DNA of 11,986 bases from Oehlia diaphana (GCA_003833135.1 QZLH01001873.1:8840-20825); one strand, 5' to 3'. Positions 1 through 9,167 are shown, counted from the stretch's first letter. Made by a program: numbers and translations. Notes: a model not told the origin generated them from the sequence alone.

Positions 1-586
1 AGGAATTTCTTTTTTCTATTCTTTTGTACAGTTTTTTAATGATTTGCGTTTATTTCTTTATTTCATTTTTAGGTATTGTTTTGTTTCTTTTGTCTAATAT
101 TTCATTTCCGGGCTCATCTAATGCTTTTTGTCCTAATACTCATTCTTTCTTTATTTATCTGTTTTTGGGCTTTGTTTCTTATTACTGAAACCTTGACGTG
201 TATCTTAATTTTGGTTCGTGTCTCTTGTTTTTTGTTCATTTATGATGGGATTTAATCACCCTTGGTATGTACCGTATCTTTGATTTTAGTTCGTTTATCA
301 ATGGGATTTAATTACCTTTGATATGAATCAATTTTGGCTCATGTTTTTTTTTATAATTTCATTTCTTAAATTTTTTTTGGCTCGGGCTTTGTGATTTTGT
401 TTATGATTTCATTTTATTATCTGATCAAAAATTTAGAAAATAAAAATATTTTATAAATCATGTAAGGTCGTTTTGAAAAATTATATTGTTCATCAAATTA
501 TTTTATTCCTACAGATAGGCATTATGACATGTTTTTTATATTCAAAGTCTTTAGCAACAAAAAATTACATATCTATTATAAAATGA
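1..586. other. T-rich non-coding stretch
   Basis: The plus strand is strongly pyrimidine-rich, with many TTT runs and TTTCATTT-like words. No reading frame of useful length and no recognisable protein was seen on either strand. The one structured part is an imperfect tandem repeat at about 201-325. It lies downstream of the stop of the minus-strand C2H2-like pseudogene. It could be old transposon sequence, but no end or target duplication was found. Confidence 0.5.
201..325. repeat. Imperfect tandem direct repeat
   Basis: Two copies of a unit follow one another, 201-269 and 274-325. Each begins TATCTT..ATTTTRGTTCG and ends in a 25-base block, ATGGGATTTAAT-(C/T)-ACC-..., at 245-269 and 301-325. 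The two 25-base blocks differ at three sites by my count, all C/T or G/A transitions. The first copy has extra T-rich sequence in its middle. No function can be assigned. Confidence 0.6.
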
Positions 587-1239
587 TCATATTATCCTTT
601 TTTTTGTAATCCAAAAGTGCACGTGCAAAAATCCACCTTCACATTTATTACCCCTTGCATCTTTTTCCAGTCGAGGTTTCCATTCAATAATCACTTCACC
701 TCGTTTATATCATGATTTTTTTTGTGAGTTAATTGCATATTTTCGCTTTCTATCAAGAGGATTTTCCTCCATGTCTATGTCATCAAGGTTAGTTACCACC
801 GAAATCATTTCACTTCCGTTATAATATTTAGTTCCCCAATTTACATTATTAAAAATTTGCGCTAACTTACTTGATGAATCTGGCCCTCCAAAAATACACT
901 TGTAAACACGAGTTTTATTGGAAAAGTAATGTATATATCCACCAAATGTAGCAAAAAACTGACTTTCCGTACAGGCTACAGTGACAGATTTTAATCCGAT
1001 TTTCGTAAAATGACAAGGTAACTGGCGGTGAATTAAGAGAACTAATGTCTTTTTAAATTCATTTACAGTATGAATTTTTTTGGTAGTTTATAGAAGTCTT
1101 TACGAAAAATATTGTATCTGCGTATTATAGCATCATGTTGGCTTAAACCACGCTTGGATTTAAATATTTTTTTACATATTAAACATTGAAAAACTTCGGT
1201 AATATGAGAAATTGGTGTAGGAGGTAACGTATAAGCCAT
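587..1239 (-). pseudogene. Broken C2H2-like zinc-finger protein gene
   Basis: Reading from the ATG at 1237-1239, the product starts MAYTLPP and soon shows a zinc-finger-like segment, FQCLICKKIFKSKRGLSQHD, with the CxxC pair and first His. A second His in the usual place is not seen. A conserved-looking body follows with motifs such as LVLLIHRQLP, CTESQFFATFGGYIHY, KCIFGGPDSSSKL and IFNNVNWGTKYY. After this come a basic RKRKY linker and a C-terminal GFLHVHFWI block, ending at TGA 587-589. Two lesions break it: one base is missing in an A-run at about 1072-1079, and an in-frame TGA lies at 710-712. The pattern resembles a large family of C2H2-type hypothetical proteins I associate with Glomeromycotina, which is recognition from memory. 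The molecular function is unknown. About 205 codons lie downstream of the ATG. Confidence 0.65.
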
Positions 1240-1385
1240 TATCCTTGAATGTTGTTATTATCTAAATAATAAATGAGAGTTATGCACAACTTTCAATTCG
1301 AATATCCTTTTTTTTATTAAAAATATACAAGTATATTCAAAAAAAACTTATTTTTTAGAATATTAACCTATTATTTAAGTAGAAA

Positions 1386-1424
1386 GTGAGAAATGGGTTT
1401 TTTCATAGGAGAAATGGGTTTTTC
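1386..1424. repeat. Two adjacent copies of a GAGAAATGGGTTTTT box
   Basis: GAGAAATGGGTTTTTTC and GAGAAATGGGTTTTTC lie about 21 bases apart, some 225 bases upstream of the proposed start codon of the Uma2-like gene. This may be a short tandem duplication or a pair of binding sites. The sequence alone does not decide. Confidence 0.5.
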
Positions 1425-1477
1425 GCGGCTCTGTTTTGCCTAATAATTTTATTTCGCGACGCAAATTTTTTTACCTC

Positions 1478-1514
1478 GGCTGATCATTTAGTCAGATGAC
1501 TAACCATCAGCTGA
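1478..1514. promoter_or_regulatory. Inverted repeat with TTAGTCA/TGACTAA core upstream of the Uma2-like gene
   Basis: GGCTGATCATTTAGTCA is followed after two bases by TGACTAACCATCAGCT. The inner 7+7 bases, TTAGTCA-GA-TGACTAA, are a perfect palindrome, and the outer GCTGAT/ATCAGC arms also pair. TTAGTCA is the half-site type bound by fungal bZIP factors of the Pap1/Gcn4/AP-1 class. It lies about 130 bases before the proposed start codon, so a regulatory role is plausible but not shown. Confidence 0.35.
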
Positions 1515-1646
1515 TTTTTTAGTGTTACAGCATAATTTTTGGGTACGATTGATTGATGATTTTCATTTTTCCGAATAGAACAAATCCGCCGATATGAAGA
1601 CTGGCTTATCTTTTATTTGTAGCTGTTAAACCGTTATACTTTCAAA

Positions 1647-3018
1647 ATGTCATTCTATACCGTTCGGTAAACACCAGTTTTAGCAGTTTAAGAAGTTTAA
1701 GTTCAAGTATAAGTTCTGTTGCTACTGCTTAAGTAATACTGTATGTGCAACTGTTACTCATTTTCACGCTAATTTTCTAGAGATATTCTTAGTAATAATG
1801 AACGAATTCCAGATCATATCTTTTATCGAAACCTTTGGTGGGACAAGGGAGAACTTAGCGAAAAGGCAAAGTGGGAAGAAGTAACGTAAGTCTCTTTTCC
1901 TATTTGTTTGACGTTGATATTTGTTTTAGCTGGTGGCTGATATAAATTGTTATTCATATATAAGATTACCTTATGTGCTTGCTAAGGGGATCGACATTGA
2001 GAAATATGAAAGACGTACAGAAGAGTTTAATATTCACGGATGTTGGGAGTGGTCAAACAGAGAAGTCTTAATTTACGAGTTGCCTTCTATGCCACACGAA
2101 GTTTGCATCGGTGCAATCACTACCGAAATAATTGTGAGTTGCGTTCCTGTAATGCGAACTAATACCGAGATTTATAGTTTTGGTTCTACTAGTAAGTATT
2201 AATGTCATAACATGTCGCTCTGTTGTGGCATCGTATTAATTTTATTTCTTAAAGGAACGCGTGACAGAAACCGTGGAAAAGAAGCCGATGCATCGTTTCG
2301 TCCAAAAAAGCCAGCTGTAACTGCTCCAAATGGGAGCGACGGAAATGTAATTTCTATTCTTTTTATTGGTTTTGAACTTTTTGAAGCTAGTAATTTCATA
2401 TATTTTTTTATTTAGGATCATCCTTGGCCAAATTTGGTCGTGGAAGTAGCCTACACCGAAACATTAGATCATGTCGAGGAAGCGTTGCGCTACTGGTTAA
2501 GTCCTGGTCGCGCCCATGATTGTATTATTGTAAAAATCGATCCGGTCCCCCAGGGTCAAGTACCTACCCGTATTAGAGTAAGTTATATTTATACAGTGTG
2601 GCATGACTAGCATCATATTATTTGTATAACATTCTATGATTTTAATTCATTGTAGGCTTGGCATTATTGTGTCTCAGCAGGTAGAGGAACGAGAAATTCG
2701 CCTCCTCTTGTAACTGAGGTAATGTTAGACTATAATGATTCGCTTTTCTGTTAACATATTAAAAATCTTTAACGTATGTATAATGATTATTAGTTCGAAT
2801 TTGGAACACAAGATGGAACTGGAGCTCCATTAAATATTTTGCAAGGTCAACCTCAACACACTATCAGTATCTCATTAACTTGTCTTTATCATGACTTGAA
2901 GCAACCTACGCCCCCTACACCTCCTGTCCAAATCCCTCGAAATCTTTTAACTGATCCTATTCTATTGGACTTCTATTTTGTTCAACGTGCCATCACAGAA
3001 GCATTTGACATTCATTAG
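1647..3018 (+). CDS. Uma2-like putative PD-(D/E)XK nuclease, 7 exons, 307 aa
   Basis: Seven exons join in frame: 1647-1666, 1781-1880, 1930-2191, 2255-2346, 2416-2577, 2656-2718 and 2794-3018. All six introns are GT-AG and 49-114 bases long. The product is 307 residues, starting MSFYTVR and ending at TAG. The body matches the Uma2 family (putative restriction endonuclease, PF05685). DASFRP at about 139-144 sits where Uma2 has PDVxF, PNLVVEV at 163-169 matches its PDLVVEV core with Glu168, and IIVKID at 195-200 matches the YWLVD-like strand. The Asp of the PDLVVEV core is Asn164 here, so catalysis is uncertain. In bacteria Uma2 proteins are PD-(D/E)XK-fold nucleases; the role in fungi is unknown. 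The two least certain points are the seven-codon first exon and the second donor (GTAACG at 1881), where a better-looking GTAAGT five bases on would break the frame. No stop or frameshift is needed, unlike its neighbours. Confidence 0.85.
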
Positions 3019-3437
3019 GACTTCACACAATATTGTAGCCTTTGTTTTAACAAAATTTTCGTATTATGCTGATTGAATCTGTTCAGGTTTATCTTTTAAT
3101 TACTAAGCATTTTTCTACACTACTAAATTCTGTTATTAATAACGCTATGCCACTTTGAAATCTCTCATTCATAGATTTCGCAATCTACAATTAGTTATTT
3201 TGCTTGGGTCAGTTCATCCGTTATTAAATGCTTGCCTCTGCTCGGCTCTGTTTATTTTCAAGCCTGTTTCACTAGTTCTCCACAATTCAATATCTTTATA
3301 TGTAAAAAAATGTAATTATTTTCTTCTCTATGAAAGTGTGAGACCCAGTGTCGCGCAATTATGTGATTTTTTCACTCTGGTTTCGAGCACATTAAAAAAA
3401 AATAAATTGTACAAATGCAATTGAAGTTTTATGTTTA
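3019..3437. other. Convergent 3' intergenic region
   Basis: This spacer separates the tail of the Uma2-like gene from the tail of the minus-strand zinc-ribbon gene. An open frame at 3155-3424 shows no recognisable motif and is probably chance. AATAAA at 3401-3406 (plus) could be a poly(A) signal for the Uma2-like transcript. On the minus strand AATAAA overlaps the stop of the zinc-ribbon gene. Confidence 0.45.
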
Positions 3438-4366
3438 TTAAATGAGACCCAATTTTCGAAGATGCTCGGGAATAACCATATGTGGGTCTTCATAATACCA
3501 AACATACCTCAAGGCAATCTGATTCTCTTTGCATAATTCTTTCTTGAGTTGATCCCGTGCTTGCTGTTTGATAAAATTATTGGGATCGCCATTATGAAAG
3601 AATTTGATATATTTTTCGTGTTGTACGCCCTGTACTTCGATTGCAAAGCCATATTCTGGGTAATAAATATCAAGTTCTAATCCTGTGGGACATTCTGATG
3701 TTTTGAGAAAATTAGGTTTGCGAATTAGTGAAGGAGGGCCAAGATATTTTGTTAAAATCTCGTGACATAGCTTTTCTCTTTTATATTTCGGGCAGAATGG
3801 GCACCACGAGTTTAAATGTTTAACGTTATCAAAAGTAGCAAACCATCTATGCTTTTTATCACACATCCATAATAAAGCTGAACGATTATTAATATAATAT
3901 TCAGAAAGACAAGCTCCCTTTCTATTATAAGCCAATTGTTTGCCATCATCAAGTGTACAAGGCCTATTATTTGCGCAATATGGACACCACGTCTTATTAT
4001 TTTCACATTGTTAAAAGATGCATTCCACTCATGCCCTTCAGAACAACGCCTTGATAAATGTGAAAAACTATTATCATACGTTTCGGAAAGGCACTCTCCG
4101 TTCTTACTAAAAGCAACTTGCTTAGCATCTTCAATTGTATGACTGGCCTTATTTGCACAATACGGACACCATGTCTTACCATTCTTGATATTGTTAAGAG
4201 ATGTAGTCCACTCATGACCGTCTGCACATCGCCATCGCATTGGAATGTTAGCATTAACATATTCAGTAGAAAGACAAAGCCCACCACGTTTTCCAGCAAT
4301 TGCACAAGCATCGTTTATTGTCAACTTTCTCATTGCAAATAGATGATTCTTCATCAAAAAAATCAA
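3438..4366 (-). pseudogene. Three zinc-ribbon repeats fused to a PD-(D/E)XK-like nuclease domain, one frameshift
   Basis: The product has three tandem repeats of about 55 residues, each ending in an aromatic-rich C-x3-HxW ... WCPxC unit: CADGHEW/WCPYC, CSEGHEW/WCPYC and CDKKHRW/WCPFC. This resembles the probable zinc-ribbon domain once called DUF4379 (PF14311). The C-terminal part has LELDIYYPEYGFAIEVQG, then QQARDQLKKELC, a D-x10-ExQ layout like Vsr- or homing-type PD-(D/E)XK enzymes. Candidate active residues are about Asp233, Glu244 and Gln246. About 309 residues would result if a single missing base in the T-run at 4000-4003 (an A-run on the coding strand) is allowed for. That shift, in the second repeat, is the only lesion I see, so it may be real or a sequencing slip. 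Start could also be the Met codons at 4354 or 4333. It starts 27 bases after the ATPase gene ends, in the same direction. A DNA-binding nuclease role is inferred. Confidence 0.8.
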
Positions 4367-4393
4367 AACTTTAATTTCATGAGTAATGAATTT

Positions 4394-5210
4394 TTATGAT
4401 CCTTTTTTTCGCTTCTCTTGTAACTCTACCTCTTTTTGAAGGTCTAATGGAGTATCAAATCTCAACTGAATTGCCAGTGGATCATCATCTGATTTATTTA
4501 GATCAATTCACCTTTTCAGAGGTAACTATTAACAACCATATAGAGGTATTTTTCATATCTTCAGTATATCGTCCAATGACCTTGGAAATATCTTGATGGG
4601 AACTGCCACCATTAAAGACTACTAGATGTGAAATATTTTCATGGATAATTATTGGTGTATGATGGTAACGTTGTGTTACATATATGCTTGAAATGTTTCT
4701 ATGACTCCCATGTGTAAAAAATGGAATGATTCGATTTTGGATGGACTCAGGAGCCACACATACATCCTCAAAAATAATTGCACTAGGAATTTTTTCTGGC
4801 GATATATAGCTAAATCGTATATTCTCATAGTAAGGCACTTTTGGATCTTTTGAAATTATGCCATACATATATCTTACAAATGCCCACTTTGGCTCATCAG
4901 GATGATAGCCACAAACTATCAAATCATCACATGCAATATATTTAGAGCCATACGAAGTGCCTCTCAACCTTTTCTTACCTTTATATATGCATTCAGCTTT
5001 ATTACTGAGAAAAAGATTTGCCAAGATATTAGTCTTACCTGATCCACTTTTCCCAGTAATTAGCATTGAGAAAGGCCATGATGGACTTGCAGAATGTGAT
5101 TGAATTCAGGATGATTCGTGCTTTGTGGTCTCATCCATATCCATAAGATAAAGTTTTGTAGGAGGTAGTCCTGTCTTTTGGTTCTTTTTTATATCAGATC
5201 GGGAATCCAT
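4394..5210 (-). pseudogene. A32-like (FtsK/HerA-class) DNA-packaging ATPase, broken
   Basis: A clear Walker A loop, GKSGSGKT (5031-5054), is followed by a Walker B strand, AIIFED, and then the downstream motif HGSHRNISSIYVTQ. Together these are typical of A32-like genome-packaging ATPases of NCLDVs, virophages and Polinton/Maverick elements. The reading frame begins at ATG 5208-5210, but TGA at 5106-5108 cuts the leader. From the Met at 5066 it is open for 187 codons. Near 4545 the frame shifts, the next frame (VVNSYL-stop-KGE) shifts again near 4505, and the tail DPLAIQLRFDTPLDLQKEVE follows to TAA 4394-4396. The gene therefore has one early stop, a second stop in the tail and two frameshifts, and is very probably dead. 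It lies 15 bases after the coiled-coil gene and 27 before the zinc-ribbon gene. The family is near certain; assignment to a specific virus group is not possible from this copy. Confidence 0.85.
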
Positions 5211-5225
5211 AACCTTGATTTCTAT

Positions 5226-6078
5226 TTAATGGTATTTATAGTTCAGAATATTTTTTGTTTGCTTTTTGCAAACTGAATATAGATGAAAGAATACGCGCCA
5301 TAAGATGTATATGATTAGTAATACTATTACTCCAATGAATGCATGCTGAAAAAATAAGGAATAAGGTGATTCTAAGGTTGTTTTGGGGCTAGTTTTTCAT
5401 TACCTTTCTCCAGTCCTTTATCACCTCCAATCACTTCATTTTGCTTAAATTTGCTGGATGTTTTCAAAATCTGCTCTAATAAAAGAGTATTAGTTTCTTG
5501 AAGGAGGGAATCTTTCTCTATTACTGCCTTTTGCGCTGAAAGTAAATCATCTCTCACCTGCATTAATTCATCATTTTTTTGGCCAGTGTATCTTCTAACT
5601 TCATTTTTGCCAATTCTAAACTAATATTTTCGTCAAACAGTTTTATGTATTCCTGTTCAGATTTATGCTTAAGAGAATTCATTTCTGATAATTTCTTCTC
5701 TGCTAAAGAAACATCCTACTCTAATTCCTTTACTCTTGAATGGAGAGTCTCTTTCAATTTTGTAGCAATCTCGTAGTTACCTCTGGTAACTAAAATCTCT
5801 TTTTGATTAATCTCATTTTTGAGTTTTCTTGCCTCATCTTTAAGCTGATATACATGCTCTAAAAAACTCTCATTATTTTTTATCAAGAAATTGTTTCTAG
5901 TGCCAAGCTGAATACCTGAGCTTAAAACAATATCTAGATCATATTTTAAACAAATAATTTAGTTCTTAAGCTCAGTTTAATTAGATGGATATTGATTAAA
6001 TGGTAAATTTCCAAGTTTATTGCCAGATACTAAAGGCGCTCCATTATTTATCTCATTCAGCATATATATGTTTGTCAT
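5226..6078 (-). pseudogene. Coiled-coil protein with C-terminal membrane anchor, broken
   Basis: From ATG 6076-6078 the product begins MTNIYMLNEINNG and goes on to a long Glu/Lys/Leu-rich segment with heptad-like spacing, for example LKDEARKLKNEINQKE and MNSLKHKSEQEY, about 150 residues, a likely coiled coil. At the end, HAFIGVIVLLIIYILWRVFF (5286-5345) is a strong single transmembrane helix followed by a Lys-rich tail ending at TAA 5226-5228. In-frame stops lie at 5977-5979 (TAA), 5959-5961 (TAA) and 5716-5718 (TAG). Two frameshifts fit a single missing base in A-runs at 5574-5580 and 5381-5384. Undamaged length would be about 284 residues. I do not recognise the family. Its place 15 bases upstream of the packaging ATPase suggests a structural or membrane protein of the same element, which is inference. 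Confidence 0.7.
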
Positions 6079-6154
6079 ATAATTTATTTAAAGATATTTT
6101 TTTTTCTTAGCATTTTTTCTTCAAATAATGGAAAAAGGAGTTTAGAATCAAACC

Positions 6155-6162
6155 AATATCAT
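6155..6162. repeat. Left target site duplication AATATCAT of the long-TIR element
   Basis: AATATCAT lies directly before the GGG terminus of the element, and the same eight bases follow its CCC end at 6732-6739. Local 11-base repeats of related sequence mean the match could partly be chance. Confidence 0.55.
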
Positions 6163-6731
6163 GGGATCACCCAAAAATCCTGACACCTATAATATCGATA
6201 GTCTATAATTTCAACACCAAAATTCCAATAAATGCAAATCCCGATTGAATCAAAATCCTGACAGTCACAGAATCCTGATGATTTAAAATCCTGACAGCCA
6301 AAATCCTGGCTGAGATTCGATTAGATGAATTTGAGATTAGTTAATTTTTTGATGCAATTGTAACTAATTTTAAAAGATAAGAAATAGTTAGTAATCTAGT
6401 AATATACTGTACATAATCCTTTAAACTAAGATAAAAATTTTTTTCTTTTAATTTCATTAATAATATACTAATGTTAGTTAATTTACATAAAATTTGCAAA
6501 CAATTTACATTGGTATTAATAAAATTTACAATAAATTAACCCATTACTGTGTCATTGCATTTTTAAAATTATATTTAAAAAAAAAACTTTGGAATTATAA
6601 TTGTCAAGATTTTAACTGTCAGAATTGTGACTATCAGAATTTTATTTCAACGGGATTTAGGTTTGTCAGGATCTTGGTGTCAGGATTGTAGACTGTCAAT
6701 TTTATGGTTGTCAGAATTTTGTGGTAAACCC
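6163..6731. mobile_element. 569-bp non-autonomous DNA transposon with long terminal inverted repeats
   Basis: The left arm (about 6163-6310) starts GGGATCACCCAAAAATCC and the right arm, read on the minus strand from 6731, starts GGGTTTACCACAAAATTC. The arms align by eye along about 140 bases, with 17 of the first 23 positions equal. Each arm carries several copies of a short core like AAAATCCTGACA, for example near 6173, 6252 and 6286 on the left and, inverted, near 6662 to 6720 on the right. Such subterminal repeats are typical transposase-binding arrays. The centre (6310-6590) is AT-rich with no protein. An 8-base flanking repeat fits superfamilies with 8-bp duplications (hAT, P, Merlin), but the GGG ends are not hAT-like, so the superfamily is left open. 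It lies between the coiled-coil pseudogene and the AT-rich spacer and interrupts no gene. Confidence 0.75.
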
Positions 6732-6739
6732 AATATCAT
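6732..6739. repeat. Right target site duplication AATATCAT of the long-TIR element
   Basis: These bases repeat the eight at 6155-6162. Joining the flanks would give an uninterrupted run of 11-base units of the form ACYAATATCAT, which supports insertion into a small repeat. Confidence 0.55.
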
Positions 6740-7533
6740 ACTAATATCATACTAATAAAAAACAATAATGAACTAGTTTAAAATAAATATGATATTTAAA
6801 GCATATGTATCCTAAACCTATTTTTTATTTGAATTATAATTATACCATGTTACACTGTAAAAAAAGTGAACTTAATATACATATCAAACTAATGCCAAAC
6901 CAATGCCAGACCAATATCAAATAAATTTTTTACAAGTTTTTTATTTTTATCATATTGATCTCATTATTAGCAAACTATGAACAAAAAGTAAACAGCCTAT
7001 ATTAGGACCCTGGAATATACTATTAAGAACTATGTCATACACTTTTAAAAAATTTTGAAAAGTTTCATCATACTGTAGTACAAATTTCCTTTTTAGGCGA
7101 TCACGTGTAGCTACTTTTGTCATATACTTATAGTCAGTGAAAAAAAAGCTTTATTGTACATTTATTTTATAATAAAGAAAATTTAGGTATACACTTTTAA
7201 CTATAATAATTGTTTGGTATTTTTTTTGCGATTTTATATATAAAAATGCTAAACTATTATTAGTTCAGCATCTTTTATATTATAATAAATAAGAAAAAAT
7301 ATTATTTAATTACTTATATATAAAATTTGATAGTTAATATAATGATAATTGTAAGTATATTTGGAATTTTATTTAATTATCTTGGATGTACATTTTAGCT
7401 AAATTTGATATGAATATTAAATGTTTGTCGTACAAAATAAAAAATTTCTTGCTAATGTCGTACATTTGGGCAAAATTTTTTTGTATACTTTGACAATTTC
7501 TCAGACAGAGTTCACTATGTAAAAATTGTTCAT
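6740..7533. other. AT-rich spacer, no gene seen
   Basis: No coding sequence was recognised on either strand. Three 11-base units of the form A(A/G)ACYAATRYC lie at 6886-6918. The word TGTCGTACA occurs twice, 30 bases apart (7426-7434 and 7456-7464). The rest is low-complexity A/T sequence and may be decayed transposon. Confidence 0.5.
6886..6918. repeat. Three 11-bp minisatellite-like units
   Basis: AAACTAATGCC, AAACCAATGCC and AGACCAATATC follow head to tail. The same unit (AAACCAATATC) lies just before the long-TIR element at 6150-6160, and ATACTAATATC just after it at 6738-6748. This suggests a once longer, degenerate 11-bp array. Confidence 0.5.
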
Positions 7534-8078
7534 ATTCAGGGGCCATCCTATACCTGTAAATTTCTTAGAGCAAATATCAGATGCTTATCACCTGAAGCTA
7601 TCGAAGAAATTAGAAATGCTCAGAATAATATTTCAGATGCTTAGCGTATTATATGTAAAAAATATCGTATAGGATCAATAAAATAATTGATAATCAGAAG
7701 CCTTCTGAACCTACTGAAAAATGGCGTAAAATCATAGAATCTGTTAGCATCTCTGACCAGATTTCAGATAATTAGAAATCTTCACACGATACTTCCTCTA
7801 CTATTATACAAGAAGATGGGATCACTCATACAGAATACCTTATAGATAATGAGAATGATGCAAATTCTAATAGTCTAAATACAGTAACTAGTGGGCAAAA
7901 AGATAAAGCTAGTTGGAAAAAAAAGGCTAGTATAAAGCCAAAAGATGAATTTTCTTCTGCAGATAAAGTAGCTAATAGTTTGCTTAACGAACGAGATATA
8001 TCTAGACGGAAATTTGATCTTAATAAATTAGTAAATATTATTAGAGAAACTGTTATATATCTGATCTATTCTCCATAA
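7534..8078 (+). pseudogene. Decayed gene with helix-turn-helix-like segment
   Basis: One frame reads GPSYTCKFLRANIRCLSPEA, then IEEIRNAQNNISDA-stop-RIICKKYRIGS, and a second frame continues INKIIDNQKPSEP. The segment LSPEAIEEIRNA...RIICKKYRIG..INKI resembles the helix-turn-helix of site-specific DNA-binding or transposase-type proteins, but no family is assigned. The rest is Ser/Asn/Lys-rich, with RRKFDLNKLVNIIRETV near the end, stopping at TAA 8076-8078. TAG at 7642-7644 and 7773-7775 and a frameshift near 7660-7684 break it. No start codon could be placed, so the 5' end is open. It is the only plus-strand remnant between 6080 and 11165 and probably belongs to a different element from its minus-strand neighbours. 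Confidence 0.5.
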
Positions 8079-9159
8079 GTTGTAAGCATTTTTCTGCAAG
8101 AATATTACCTACATTTAATGCCATGTCAAGCCATCTCTCAGTTTTTAATAGTTGCTCTTCAAGCTTTACGCACTTTTTTTTAAGTCCTCTTTACTATTTG
8201 GGCTAGAGAAGTTGGTAAATGCTTAATCCTAATCTTCTTTTGGCAGATCCTTAACTAGAGCCTTACTAAAGGTTGGAATAATATATGCCTTTTTATGTAA
8301 CTTTATGCAAAACTGGTTTTTATTTGGCTTAGGAACACCTTGAACCTTTCGAATGTTTGACATACCAAAAAATAGCATTAGTTCTGTTTTACTATTATCA
8401 ATATAAACAAAATTTCCAATAACTGTAACCGTTTTATCTTTCAAGGTAACTGGCACATCTGTATATCATCCTAATGAATCGGTAATATACTTGAAATTGT
8501 TCTTTATAGCAAAATTAAATGGTTTATTAGCCTTTCATCAAGCGCCTTGATTGCTGGATCATTTATATCACCAAATTCACTACTGGGATCTAAAAAGATT
8601 TAGAAATAGTTAAGTCATTTATATTATCATTCAGATATTATAAAGATAATAACCACTCATCTGATTCTTTTGATTCCTTCTCCTGAGTTTTTCGAGACAA
8701 GCACATTTTTTATATTGGCAATGAGAGCTTAGGCATTAGCTCATCATATGTTTCAGGCTGGCTGGATTTTAAGGACAACTTTTCATTCACTAGCACCTGT
8801 TTTTTTTACTGGTAAATCATATCCAGTTCACATATTATTTTCTTTATCATAGCCATTTCCTTCATTATCTAAACCTGGAGGCATGTTTTAAAAATTTATA
8901 GGTATGAGAAGCTTAAAATAACCTGATTAAAATTAAATCGTGCTATCTGTCTTTTGGGACAACTATCTTTACTATGACCTGTTTTTTCACAAATATCGCA
9001 TTTACATATATTTAATTTTTGGAATTAATTTGTTAGTTGATTTACAGCATCACAAGTTTTATTTATTCCTTCCTCTACTCTATCAATTCTAGCAGAGACA
9101 TTGCTTCGCTGTGGATGAGGTCTTTGAAAAGACTTTATAGGATAATCAGTGTCTATATC

Positions 9160-9167
9160 TTCCTTGG
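9160..9167. repeat. Left 8-bp target site duplication TTCCTTGG of the hAT MITE
   Basis: TTCCTTGG lies directly before the element's TAGTG terminus and is repeated exactly at 9445-9452. Confidence 0.85.

Noticed and set aside
2205..2415. Short open frames on both strands inside the Uma2-like gene
   Set aside because: They overlap exon 4 and its flanking introns and are explained by the spliced model.
4003..4311. Minus-strand open frame overlapping the zinc-ribbon gene
   Set aside because: It is a shifted copy of the zinc-ribbon coding sequence and shows no motif of its own; the plus-strand frames here are also shadows.
6494..6691. 65-codon plus-strand open frame
   Set aside because: It runs through the right arm of the long-TIR element and consists of translated subterminal repeats.
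8229..8456. Active retropepsin-like protease
   Set aside because: LGMSNIRK is only a weak likeness and no D(S/T)G catalytic motif was found in the surrounding frames.
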